DNA of 40,825 nucleotides from a virus: positions 1 through 40,825 of the IMG/VR virus record IMGVR_UViG_3300044613_000975; one strand, given 5' to 3'. The notes beneath the pieces are model-generated. The model was given only the letters and a program-made list of their open reading frames with translations, was not told the origin of the DNA and ran no database searches. A program made the position numbers and the translations under genes. Below, one piece after another: positions 1 to 6,184 of this stretch; the stretch's first letter is position 1; every line of letters starts with the position of its first letter.

Positions 1-64
1 TTAAGACGAATAACCATGAGCTATTGTCAGCATTGTCCTATGACAACACAGCAGTTGCGATTTG

Positions 65-103
65 CATAGGTAGGAAAGACTAGCTTTACATAGGCGGGAA
101 AGA
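65..103. repeat. Short direct repeat, two copies
   Basis: CATAGGTAGGAAAGA at 65-79 is repeated as CATAGGCGGGAAAGA at 89-103, one mismatch, 24-base period. It lies just before a terminator. It could be a protein-binding pair or chance; nothing else supports a role. Confidence 0.45.
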
Positions 104-142
104 GGCCCAATAGTCAGAGCCCATAAGGGCGATAGTTACAGG

Positions 143-165
143 GCCTCCTTTCCAGGGGGCTTTTT
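143..165 (+). terminator. Intrinsic terminator
   Basis: GCCTCC (143-148) pairs with GGGGGC (155-160), one U-G pair, six-base loop, and is followed at once by five T residues (161-165). It would end a plus-strand transcript entering from left of the window. Confidence 0.6.
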
Positions 166-348
166 ATTGTCGTTTTGCCTTTAACTGTACTTTCCTCCAT
201 TGTGCCTTTGCTTACTTTTAGAGAACCTTCGCCTCCCATAGCCTCTTGCCCATTGATTCTGTATCAAGCGATACATTTGCTAGTCGGGGCCACACTACGC
301 CCTTGGTATAGGAGCGTCCTTTGATTGATTTTCTGAATAGAAGCCTTT

Positions 349-672
349 AAGCGGGAGCCCGTCTAAGCCCTTGAGGGGCCTGGCTGATGCTCCCGCTTGC
401 TGAATAATTGAAAGGGAGCTTGTTGAGAGGAAAGCCCATTGCTGTTCGCCCTTGAGGGGCTCTGGCCGATAGGGCTTTCCAGCAGAGGCTTCTTAAGCCA
501 GAGGGGCCTGAGAGGGAACTTGAAGGAGCGGAGCTAAGGATAAAGCCCCCTTGAGGGGGCTCAGGCCAAAAGCTCCTCAGGCAGACACTGAACCTGCTTC
601 AGTGTCGGAACCATGTCGGTTCCCTCTCTTAAGCATAAATCGTTAGGCAAGCCCTCTTTATGTTTGCTTAAG
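349..672 (+). ncRNA. Candidate structured RNA, three tandem related units plus flanking hairpins
   Basis: Three units share one plan: an outer stem closing on an inner hairpin with a UUGA(G) loop, followed by a CUGGC-like segment. Unit A: outer stem 349-358/389-398 (10 bp), inner GCCC/GGGC 367-370/376-379. Unit B: outer stem 429-437/472-480 (9 bp), inner hairpin 448-451/457-460. Unit C: outer stem 524-529/572-577, inner 7-bp hairpin 544-550/555-561. The outer stems differ in sequence yet stay paired, which is what selection on structure would leave. Further pairings follow: 510-519/619-628 (10 bp, enclosing unit C), 584-592/598-606 (9 bp), 607-612/618-623 (alternative to the long stem) and 628-639 with 657-672. 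No family was recognised. The strand is assumed from the flanking genes, because palindromic stems fold on either strand. Expression and function are unknown. Confidence 0.5.
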
Positions 673-786
673 CATTAAAAAGCTAGTGGTAGCAAGGAAT
701 GTCAAGGAAATGACCAGAAAACGAGGGCTTGGAGCAGCCTAAAATTGCAGTATTTCTTAACAATTGCAGGCAATGGGCTAGGAGGC

Positions 787-815
787 TTGACAAGCCAGGT
801 ACTTAGCCTTACCGT
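787..815 (+). promoter_or_regulatory. Possible sigma70-type promoter
   Basis: A perfect -35 hexamer TTGACA (787-792) is followed after 17 bases by TACCGT (810-815), which matches only three of six -10 positions. It sits 25 bases before the first gene of the small-gene run, and two AATTGCAG repeats lie just upstream. The position is good, the -10 poor. Confidence 0.35.
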
Positions 816-839
816 AGTGGAGCCACCGTTTCGAGCCCC

Positions 840-1010
840 ATGGGCAAAAAGAACCTAGTTGTGCTCTTGGCCATGCTTGTGCTATCAGCACTAACAATTA
901 TCTCCCTATTTGCTCTATGCTCTATGGATATGCAACAGCGTTTCATCCTGAAATGCACCACTGAACTTGGCAGTAACAACATTGAACTTTGCTCTTCCAT
1001 CGCCAAATGA
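840..1010 (+). CDS. Small membrane-anchored peptide (56 aa)
   Basis: The product starts MGKKNLVVLLAML and has one strongly hydrophobic segment at about residues 6-26 after a short basic N-terminus, then a polar tail with three cysteines (residues 23, 41 and 50). This is the layout of a single-pass inner-membrane peptide with its N-terminus in the cytoplasm, or of an uncleaved signal anchor. Its stop TGA (1008-1010) overlaps the ATG of the next gene as ATGA, which supports it being a real, translationally coupled gene. There is no strong ribosome binding site; GGAG occurs about 17 bases upstream. Function is unknown; small phage membrane peptides can act in superinfection exclusion or lysis, but nothing here shows that. 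Confidence 0.55.
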   Translation: MGKKNLVVLLAMLVLSALTIISLFALCSMDMQQRFILKCTTELGSNNIELCSSIAK

Positions 1011-1261
1011 TTAGCGTTCCCGTGACTCCTGAAATGCCCACCAGTTCCCCTCTCCGCTTTGAGGATTGGTTTAACATTGCTAATTGCGCCACTCAGCGTT
1101 TCTCCATGGCTCTCTTTGATGATCAAAACTTTGATCGTGCAATGGGCGAAGCTGAATCAATGAGCCATGCCACTTGTCGTGCTTTTGACGAAGCCTTTTC
1201 CGAATTGACCATGATGAATGTCCTGGCTGCCCTGGCTAATGCGGAGGCTGATAATGATTGA
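1007..1261 (+). CDS. Hypothetical protein (84 aa)
   Basis: Not recognised. It is an acidic, apparently all-helical protein beginning MISVPVTPEMP; the C-terminal half is rich in Ala, Glu and Asp. An upstream in-frame ATG at 989 exists, but the start at 1007 is preferred because it forms an ATGA overlap with the preceding stop. It overlaps the next gene by eight bases. The context is a run of overlapping small genes that must be co-translated. Confidence 0.6.
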   Translation: MISVPVTPEMPTSSPLRFEDWFNIANCATQRFSMALFDDQNFDRAMGEAESMSHATCRAFDEAFSELTMMNVLAALANAEADND

Positions 1262-1439
1262 GTTTTACACCATTGGCTTCTGGGGGACTGCGCTCACGCT
1301 TGTGCGGCCCAATCGGGCAAATAGCGTGAAGGAATGGACAATGGCCTTTGCTGGGGGCTTGCTTTGGCCCATCGTCTTGCCTTATTCTTGGACTCGACAC
1401 ATCATTCGTATCTGGAGGAAATCATGGAAAAGGCGCTGA
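1254..1439 (+). CDS. Small putative membrane protein (61 aa)
   Basis: The product begins MIEFYTIGFWG and has two hydrophobic stretches (about residues 5-17 and 30-44) separated by a basic loop, then a strongly basic C-terminus rich in Arg, Lys and Trp. By the positive-inside rule both ends would be cytoplasmic. The start at 1254 is chosen over in-frame ATGs at 1218 and 1242 because those lie deep inside the previous gene. It overlaps both neighbours. No family was recognised. Confidence 0.5.
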   Translation: MIEFYTIGFWGTALTLVRPNRANSVKEWTMAFAGGLLWPIVLPYSWTRHIIRIWRKSWKRR

Positions 1440-1819
1440 AGGAGAAGTGGCTTGAGGCTTTGAGGAGCGGGCAGTATAAGCAGACCATAGGAGTGCTAAA
1501 GATGCAATCCGAAAACGGAGATTGCCGTTACTGCTGCCTAGGTGTGCTGTGTGATGTTAGTGGCGAAGGTGAATGGGTAGAGGGTGAATGGATAGAGGGT
1601 GAATGGATAGAGAGTCCACTGCCAGATGCCTGGTTTTGTGAGTTTGGGTACACGTTCGTGGACGCCACAATGACAGGTGCTCTATCTCCAGAGTTCAGGA
1701 AAAGGCATGGAATACCTCTCAAGACACGGGATCTGTTAATCGGAATGAACGACAACAAAGGCATGTCATTTAAGGAAATAGCCGATTGGATTGAAACCAA
1801 CATCAAAGAGGAAGCATGA
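1424..1819 (+). CDS. Conserved phage protein, CCLGVLCD family (131 aa)
   Basis: The product starts MEKALKEKWLEALRSGQYKQ and carries the motif YCCLGVLCD at about residues 39-47. This pattern (a KW..ALRSG.Y.Q helix followed by a Cys-rich CCLGVLCD segment) recurs in small phage proteins of unknown function; that is recalled family knowledge. GGAGG at 1414-1418 lies five bases before the ATG, a good ribosome binding site that decides the start against the upstream ATG at 1334. Residues 49-63 are three copies of GEW(V/I)E encoded by a 15-base repeat. The next gene is a paralogue, so this is a tandem duplication that has diverged. Confidence 0.75.
   Translation: MEKALKEKWLEALRSGQYKQTIGVLKMQSENGDCRYCCLGVLCDVSGEGEWVEGEWIEGEWIESPLPDAWFCEFGYTFVDATMTGALSPEFRKRHGIPLKTRDLLIGMNDNKGMSFKEIADWIETNIKEEA
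1568..1612. repeat. 15-base tandem repeat, three units, in frame
   Basis: Units of GGTGAATGGRTAGAG at 1568-1582, 1583-1597 and 1598-1612 encode GEW(V/I)E three times. The last two are identical, suggesting recent slippage expansion; the paralogous gene downstream has a single related segment (GEGQW). Confidence 0.85.
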
Positions 1820-2202
1820 ACTTTTTTCCCGATTCCATGGAAACACAACCTATGGACCCTGCAATCAAAGAGCAATGGACAAAAGCCCTGAGGAGTGGTG
1901 AATACAAGCAAGGCAAGCGAAGGCTTAATACATTGACACTCCCCGAGGGCACTGTTTATTGCTGTCTCGGCGTCTTATGTGACTTGCACAATAAAACAAC
2001 TGGAGAGGGACAGTGGAGTGATTCCATTGAGAAAATGGTAGGCCACATGGTACGCCAATACGATTGTGAACGCAATTACCTCCCCGATTCTGTGCAAAGC
2101 TGGGCTCAACTGTCCTGCGTAGCGGAAATGGCTTTATCTGAGGCCAATGATGATGGGGCTGATTTTTCTGCCATTGCCAATTGGATTGAGGAGCACTTGT
2201 GA
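1816..2202 (+). CDS. Conserved phage protein, CCLGVLCD family, second copy (128 aa)
   Basis: This is a paralogue of the gene before it: IKEQWTKALRSGEYKQG and YCCLGVLCDL line up directly, and both proteins end in an acidic I..WIE helix (ADWIETN against ANWIEEHL). The start at 1816 makes an ATGA overlap with the preceding stop; internal ATGs at 1837 and 1852 are possible. Function is unknown. The shared fold and overlap suggest two subunits or two specificities made from the same message. Confidence 0.72.
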   Translation: MNFFPDSMETQPMDPAIKEQWTKALRSGEYKQGKRRLNTLTLPEGTVYCCLGVLCDLHNKTTGEGQWSDSIEKMVGHMVRQYDCERNYLPDSVQSWAQLSCVAEMALSEANDDGADFSAIANWIEEHL

Positions 2203-2636
2203 TGACAACAATCAATGACACCGGCACTCAACTTTTTGTCAAGAAAGGGAGGCGCTACGTACCGTGGGGCCATGCAAATGATTGGAGGCATGACGATGAC
2301 TTAATGGAAGCAGGCTCTTTTCGTCTTGTCCATTGCATTTCCGATGGTCACACTCGCACTTACATGACTATTGAGCCTGACTATGCCACCTTCTTGGCTG
2401 CCGCTTCCGTAGCTCAAGTGGCCATGGAAAAGGCCATGGAGGAGGCTGCTAAAGGCAAGCCCATGAAGCAGGATCAGCCTTACACGGAAGAACAGCAAAA
2501 GCTCATTCAAGACTTTCGTGATGCCATGGCCAACACCGGAGCTTTAGTGCCATCATTTTGGAGCCATGGCTGTGCTAGTGACATTGCCAGGGCTGGTATC
2601 ACGGCAGTCAAGAAAGCAATGGAGGAAAGCCAATGA
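2202..2636 (+). CDS. Hypothetical protein (144 aa)
   Basis: Not recognised. The N-terminal part (MTTINDTGTQLFVKKGRRYVP) looks like a small beta-rich domain with aromatic and basic residues; the middle is a helix rich in Ala, Met and Glu; the C-terminal third contains a conserved-looking ALVPSFWSHGCAS segment. ATG 2202 overlaps the preceding stop by one base (TGATG); an in-frame GTG at 2199 is an alternative. It belongs to the coupled small-gene run. Confidence 0.65.
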   Translation: MTTINDTGTQLFVKKGRRYVPWGHANDWRHDDDLMEAGSFRLVHCISDGHTRTYMTIEPDYATFLAAASVAQVAMEKAMEEAAKGKPMKQDQPYTEEQQKLIQDFRDAMANTGALVPSFWSHGCASDIARAGITAVKKAMEESQ

Positions 2637-3046
2637 GCAACAACGAACAACTGCCAACCATCGACCCCAACAGTATGACCAGCGCTTCGCCAGTCCCCTT
2701 TCCATCGCCCCAGCCTGAGCATCCCTCCTTGGAGGAGGCTCTACAAGCCCTTAATGCCCTCGCCATGGGCGGTCAAACGCTAATGGAAGTCAGGAGCGAC
2801 TACATCACTGTCAGGGATGCCCTGTTGGCCCTTAATGTTGATGCTAGGCGCTATCGCTGGATCAGGGAACAAAGCGGCAGGCCCTTTGAGCTTATCGGTA
2901 GCGGAGTGCCATGGTTTGATGAAAATGGAAAACGCTACACTTGCGCATTTGATCTTCACATAAGGCAAGTGGGCTATCATGGGCGCGAGCGTCTTGACGA
3001 CTTAATGGATGAAGTAATGGCAGATTTTCCAATGGAGGCGGGATAA
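2633..3046 (+). CDS. Hypothetical phage protein with RRYRW motif (137 aa)
   Basis: The first 35 residues are Pro/Ser-rich and probably disordered; residues 36-70 form a helix; then DARRYRWIREQSG, a motif I recall from many small phage proteins of unknown function. The protein ends in an acidic helix. The ATG at 2633 makes an ATGA overlap with the preceding stop, and its own stop overlaps the next ATG (TAATG). No enzymatic motif is visible. Confidence 0.68.
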   Translation: MSNNEQLPTIDPNSMTSASPVPFPSPQPEHPSLEEALQALNALAMGGQTLMEVRSDYITVRDALLALNVDARRYRWIREQSGRPFELIGSGVPWFDENGKRYTCAFDLHIRQVGYHGRERLDDLMDEVMADFPMEAG

Positions 3047-3324
3047 TGTATCACATTGTTCTCACCCCGGAGGAACTACGAAGCATCCTTAAGGGGGAAA
3101 CCACTTACCGCAAGTGTCCTGACTGTCAAGGCGAAGGAGAGGCATGGTTTATTGAGTATGCTCTTAAGGAGCGTCCGCATGATGATTTGCAAAGGCCATG
3201 CTCGGCTCAGGAGGGTTCCGATTTTGTCATTGACGATTGGCCGGATTATGCTTATGGCATAGTGGGCCACGAACCTTGCGAGACTTGCGACAGTGTTGGC
3301 TATGTGCCTTCTATTGATGGGTGA
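3046..3324 (+). CDS. Small putative zinc-binding protein (92 aa)
   Basis: Two CXXC pairs, CPDCQGEG near residue 24 and CETCDSVGY near residue 78, bracket an acidic middle. The CxxCxGxG form resembles the zinc-binding half-repeats of DnaJ; the two pairs together could hold one zinc ion. The ATG overlaps the preceding stop (TAATG). It could be an adaptor for a host chaperone or nucleic acid, but only the zinc knuckle itself is supported by the sequence. Confidence 0.65.
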   Translation: MYHIVLTPEELRSILKGETTYRKCPDCQGEGEAWFIEYALKERPHDDLQRPCSAQEGSDFVIDDWPDYAYGIVGHEPCETCDSVGYVPSIDG

Positions 3325-3356
3325 ATGTGATGGCAATGGTTAAAATGGCTACACAA

Positions 3357-3362
3357 TATAAT
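3357..3362 (+). promoter_or_regulatory. Perfect -10 hexamer TATAAT
   Basis: TATAAT occurs at 3357-3362 in the gap after the zinc-finger gene. No good -35 lies 16-18 bases upstream (CAATGG at 17). If used, transcription would start near 3369, after the TTG at 3362, so the following gene would have to begin at ATG 3401. Confidence 0.35.
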
Positions 3363-3400
3363 TGACTAGAGCCCTTACAATAGATCAAAGCCTTTTGCCA

Positions 3401-3592
3401 ATGATTCCTTTTTCGCAATACGTTGATCCATGGTACATTGGCAAGATTAAGGTGTGGCCTTGCTATAGTCGCCCTGGCTTCCAGTGGTTTATTGCCTACG
3501 AAGGCAAGCCCTACTGGTTCAGGAGCAAGGCCGAGGCCATGCTATTTGCTAAAGACAAGTTAGACGCACCGGAAGATGGCATTTGCAACTGA
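3401..3592 (+). CDS. Hypothetical protein (63 aa)
   Basis: A small aromatic-rich protein: MIPFSQYVDPWYIGKIKVW, later FQWFIAYEGKPYWF, then a helical tail with acidic end. The middle resembles a short three-stranded beta sheet. There is no family assignment. A TTG at 3362 would add 13 residues, but neither start has a clear ribosome binding site; ATG 3401 is preferred because a perfect -10 box covers the TTG. An intrinsic terminator follows 32 bases after the stop, so this is the last gene of the small-gene unit. Confidence 0.55.
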   Translation: MIPFSQYVDPWYIGKIKVWPCYSRPGFQWFIAYEGKPYWFRSKAEAMLFAKDKLDAPEDGICN

Positions 3593-3624
3593 GCTTTGAT
3601 GCTAGGCTACCTTTGTTCACCCCT

Positions 3625-3644
3625 GGGGCCTTGAGGCCCCTTTT
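3625..3644 (+). terminator. Intrinsic terminator before nrdA
   Basis: GGGGCC (3625-3630) and GGCCCC (3635-3640) form a perfect 6-bp stem with a UUGA loop, followed by TTTT. It lies only six bases before the nrdA start codon. The loop is the same UUGA seen in the structured block at 349-672. Confidence 0.75.
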
Positions 3645-3650
3645 CTGTCT

Positions 3651-5048
3651 ATGGCGCTCAAAGACAATGCCCTCTGCCTGCCCATTGCTCGCACTGGTCG
3701 TGTGCAGGATTGGATTGATGATCCATCAGGTCGCCTGCCAGTTTCGTGTACTGTTTTCGTAGTTAATGACGGCATGGAAGACGAAGATGGTATTGAAGCG
3801 TCATGGCGTTTCGTCTCGCATGGTTTGCGGAATGGTGCTGGAGTTGCTATTCATTTGTCTAAACTGCGCCCCGAAGGTAGTGACAATGGAAAAGGACTTA
3901 TCGCTAGTGGCCCCGTTAGTTTTGGTATGATTTATAGCAAGCTCAATGAAGTGTTGCGTCGTGGTGGCAAGTTCAAAAATGGAGCAGTGGTGTTGCATCT
4001 TGACTACTCCCACCCTGATGCCATTAAGTTTGTATCAGCGCCACGAGCCTTGTTTCCATGGGCGAAACGCTGCTTGAATGTTGACAATCATTTCCTAGAC
4101 AAAGCATCACCGGAATTGATTGCCGCCACGATTAAGGGTATCACAAATGGCGACGTTTGGCTGACAAAGATTAAGACTGATGATAGTGGCTCCCGCATTT
4201 ACGGGAATGTTTGCCTGGAAGTATTGCTTCCCCATCGCGGCACTTGCCTCTTGCAGCACGTCAACCTCGGCGCATTGTCCATCATGCAGCCTGAACAGTT
4301 TATCAATGCGTTCAAGCAAGGCATGGGGCAACTGTGTGAACTGCACGGCAAGACTGGTGTTGGCAACACTGGCGAATACCTACCTCCTTCCATTGATCGT
4401 CAAGTGGGCCTTGGTCTGTTGGGATTGGCGAATTGCCTTGCCATTCATGGCATTAGCTATGCGGACTTTGCCAATGCCTTGGAGGGTGGCCCTGACAATG
4501 CAGACGCCAACCGCCTAGTTGACCTGATGCGCTCAGGCATTAACGAGGCTGCGCAAATTGCTCGCGCCAACGAAATGGAACGTGCTTTTTGCATTGCTCC
4601 CACTGCCTCTTGTGCCTATCGCCACCTTGACAGCAAAGGTTTCACTACTGCCCCTGAAATTGCACCGCCCATTGGTCGTATTGTTGACCGCGACAGCGGC
4701 ACTTTCAACGTAGAGCCTTTCAATCATGGTGAAGTGGAAATTGCATCAGAAGTGGGGTGGGATGTTTACAAGCGCGTCGCCAATGGCATTGTTAGCATGA
4801 TGCAAGCGACTGGTCTGTTCCACGGTTATTCCTACAACTGGTGGTCAGACATGGTTCAATGTGACGAAGCGTTCCTTCGTGATTGGCTGGTCAGTCCACA
4901 AACCAGCCTATATTATGCCCTGCCTGTAATGCCAAATGTTCAAGCAAAAGATGATGCCTATGTGGCATTAGATGACGAGTTCAAGGAATTGCTTGGCTTG
5001 CAAGACGAATTGCCGCAAGGGCAGCAATGCACATCCTGTAGCGAATAA
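3651..5048 (+). CDS. nrdA: Ribonucleotide reductase, compact class I alpha subunit
   Basis: This subunit reduces ribonucleotides to deoxyribonucleotides for phage DNA synthesis. Visible catalytic elements: first redox Cys C33 (PVSCTVFV), finger-loop N186-x-C188-x-E190 (NVCLE; thiyl-radical Cys C188), second redox Cys C199, tandem radical-transfer tyrosines Y421-Y422 (SLYYALP) and a C-terminal CTSC pair C460/C463. The YY pair marks class I, although such short phage proteins were long labelled adenosylcobalamin-dependent. At 465 residues it is far shorter than E. coli NrdA (about 760) and has no ATP-cone, so dATP feedback of the usual kind is unlikely. It is followed by nrdB. Terminators sit directly before and after it, so its level may depend on read-through or a local promoter. 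ATG 3651 lacks a well-spaced ribosome binding site. Confidence 0.93.
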   Translation: MALKDNALCLPIARTGRVQDWIDDPSGRLPVSCTVFVVNDGMEDEDGIEASWRFVSHGLRNGAGVAIHLSKLRPEGSDNGKGLIASGPVSFGMIYSKLNEVLRRGGKFKNGAVVLHLDYSHPDAIKFVSAPRALFPWAKRCLNVDNHFLDKASPELIAATIKGITNGDVWLTKIKTDDSGSRIYGNVCLEVLLPHRGTCLLQHVNLGALSIMQPEQFINAFKQGMGQLCELHGKTGVGNTGEYLPPSIDRQVGLGLLGLANCLAIHGISYADFANALEGGPDNADANRLVDLMRSGINEAAQIARANEMERAFCIAPTASCAYRHLDSKGFTTAPEIAPPIGRIVDRDSGTFNVEPFNHGEVEIASEVGWDVYKRVANGIVSMMQATGLFHGYSYNWWSDMVQCDEAFLRDWLVSPQTSLYYALPVMPNVQAKDDAYVALDDEFKELLGLQDELPQGQQCTSCSE

Positions 5049-5071
5049 TACAGGCTCCCGTTATTAACCAT

Positions 5072-5097
5072 GGGGGCTCTAATCCGGCCCCCTTTTT
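5072..5097 (+). terminator. Intrinsic terminator between nrdA and nrdB
   Basis: GGGGGC (5072-5077) pairs with GCCCCC (5087-5092), nine-base loop, followed by five T residues. It lies 23 bases after the nrdA stop and 22 bases before the nrdB start, so it could set the alpha to beta ratio. Confidence 0.7.
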
Positions 5098-5119
5098 AGT
5101 CCCTATTGCTTTTTCCATC

Positions 5120-5860
5120 GTGACTTCTTCTGCTTTGGCTTCCCCTTATTTCAACATGATTAGCAAAAAGCGGCCATGGTCTGCAGTGGCCGTGGACAAA
5201 GGCACCGTGAAGGAAGGTGCTAGCGACACGTTGTTTCGTGCTTTGGCCCTGAGAGCCCTGGAACTGCCCGTAGCTGAGCTTTTGGAGCAAGGTATGGCAA
5301 AAGAGCTTCCTGCTACGCCAGGCGTCGTAGAGGCGCTACTGAGCAATCAAGCAGACGAGGAGCGGCACGATGAAGCCTTGAACTACGTTGCTCTTGCCCA
5401 TGGCACCAATGAAGCAGCAGAGAGGGAAGTTGCATCCATTCGTAAGGCTTGGATGGATCATCCTGCCCATCCAATTCTTAAGGCTGCAATTTTGGAGCGG
5501 TCCATCTTTTTCGTGGCACTACCATTCTTTCGTTTCAATGGCGACATTGGCATGAGGACTGTCAGCCAAGACATTAGCCGTGATGAGCAAGTGCATGTGG
5601 GCGTCAATAGCTTGCTGGCCACAGAACTGAACGAAGCGACAACGAATAGTCTCAATCGCTTGCGGCGTGCCACTGCCTTATGGCTTTTTGATGGCCTTAC
5701 TGCCAATGCTGATAAGTGGCTGGATAAAGATTTTTGGCTGCAGCAAAGTGATAGCCTGTACGAGAAAGGCAAAGCTCCTGACATGGCTGAATCGCGTGCG
5801 AGTCGGATGATTGCGTTTTTTGAGTCGCCATCCACTTCGCAACCAAGTTACGGGCGGTGA
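5120..5860 (+). CDS. nrdB: Ribonucleotide reductase, class I beta subunit lacking the usual radical tyrosine
   Basis: A ferritin-like four-helix protein of 246 residues that would generate the radical or oxidised metal centre used by NrdA. Metal ligands are visible as E80-x-x-H83 (EERH), E126 (LERSIFF) and E156-x-x-H159 (EQVH), with an acidic residue (E48 or E53) in the first helix. Seven residues after E80, where E. coli NrdB has radical Tyr122, this protein has Leu87; Tyr89 is nearby but two positions on. That suggests a metal-centred oxidant as in subclasses Ic or Id rather than a tyrosyl radical. The C-terminal tail has one Tyr (SQPSYGR) that could serve in radical transfer. GTG 5120 is the longest start; ATG 5156 is an alternative. 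Neither has a clear ribosome binding site. Confidence 0.87.
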   Translation: MTSSALASPYFNMISKKRPWSAVAVDKGTVKEGASDTLFRALALRALELPVAELLEQGMAKELPATPGVVEALLSNQADEERHDEALNYVALAHGTNEAAEREVASIRKAWMDHPAHPILKAAILERSIFFVALPFFRFNGDIGMRTVSQDISRDEQVHVGVNSLLATELNEATTNSLNRLRRATALWLFDGLTANADKWLDKDFWLQQSDSLYEKGKAPDMAESRASRMIAFFESPSTSQPSYGR

Positions 5861-6184
5861 GCTACAATGGCTTGCGATAGAGGCTGATCCTCTGTGTCTA
5901 TTGGGCGCATAGCCCAAAAGGCGGCACGATCGGTCCATCGCCATTCTTGCTTGCAAGCCCCAAGCAGTGCTATGATTGTGGGCCATAAGGGACGCCTTAT
6001 GTCAGTTGGTCCACTGGTGAGCCCTCGACCCATTTGGCAAGCTCAACGGACTACGGTATGGGTTCCACCGACATGGACTTTCGAGCCCCTCTGAAACGGA
6101 CCCTCCTACGCTTTCTGGCGCTGCTGCCGCAATGGTTCCTTTGGCGCAGGCGCTTCACCGGAACCGCCACTTCACGTTGACGCA
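5861..6184. other. Gene-poor gap with hairpins
   Basis: There are two clean hairpins: TTGGGC/GCCCAA at 5901-5906/5912-5917 and CATAAGG/CCTTATG at 5984-5990/5995-6001 with a GACG loop. Neither has a T-run. Short frames in both strands are unconvincing except the 40-codon frame at 6058. It probably marks a recombination boundary, since the genes to its right are more GC-rich than those to its left. Confidence 0.45.
6058..6180 (+). CDS. Possible small peptide (40 aa)
   Basis: The frame starts MGSTDMDFRAPLKR, then has a hydrophobic patch (LLRFLALLPQWFLW) followed by a very basic stretch (RRRF). It ends four bases before the next ATG. Amphipathic or membrane-active character is plausible. There is no clear ribosome binding site and no family, so it may be chance. 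Confidence 0.25.
   Translation: MGSTDMDFRAPLKRTLLRFLALLPQWFLWRRRFTGTATSR

Larger units (their letters stand above)
1..839. other. Long gene-poor leader region
   Basis: No open frame here looks like a real gene; the longest in-frame ATG peptides I see are a few tens of codons and have no plausible start signals. The region holds two 15-base direct repeats (65-79 and 89-103, one mismatch), an intrinsic terminator at 143-165, a small hairpin at 260-275 (six base pairs around AAGC), a structured block at 349-672, two copies of AATTGCAG (743-750 and 762-769) and a possible promoter at 787-815. It could be the control region between two transcription units. What lies upstream of position 1 is unknown. 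Confidence 0.6.

Noticed and set aside
781-845. Possible tRNA around CCGTTTCGAGCCCC
   Set aside because: The TTCGA-like loop is not flanked by a pairing T stem with G53-C61, and no acceptor stem or anticodon arm can be placed.
3362-3400. TTG start at 3362 for the 63-aa gene
   Set aside because: The codon overlaps a perfect TATAAT and has no ribosome binding site; ATG 3401 is simpler, though not proven.
6058-6095. TTTCGAGCCCC shared with 829-839, as a possible repeated regulatory element
   Set aside because: Only 11 bases match, the surrounding bases differ, and one copy is within a possible coding frame; most likely coincidence.
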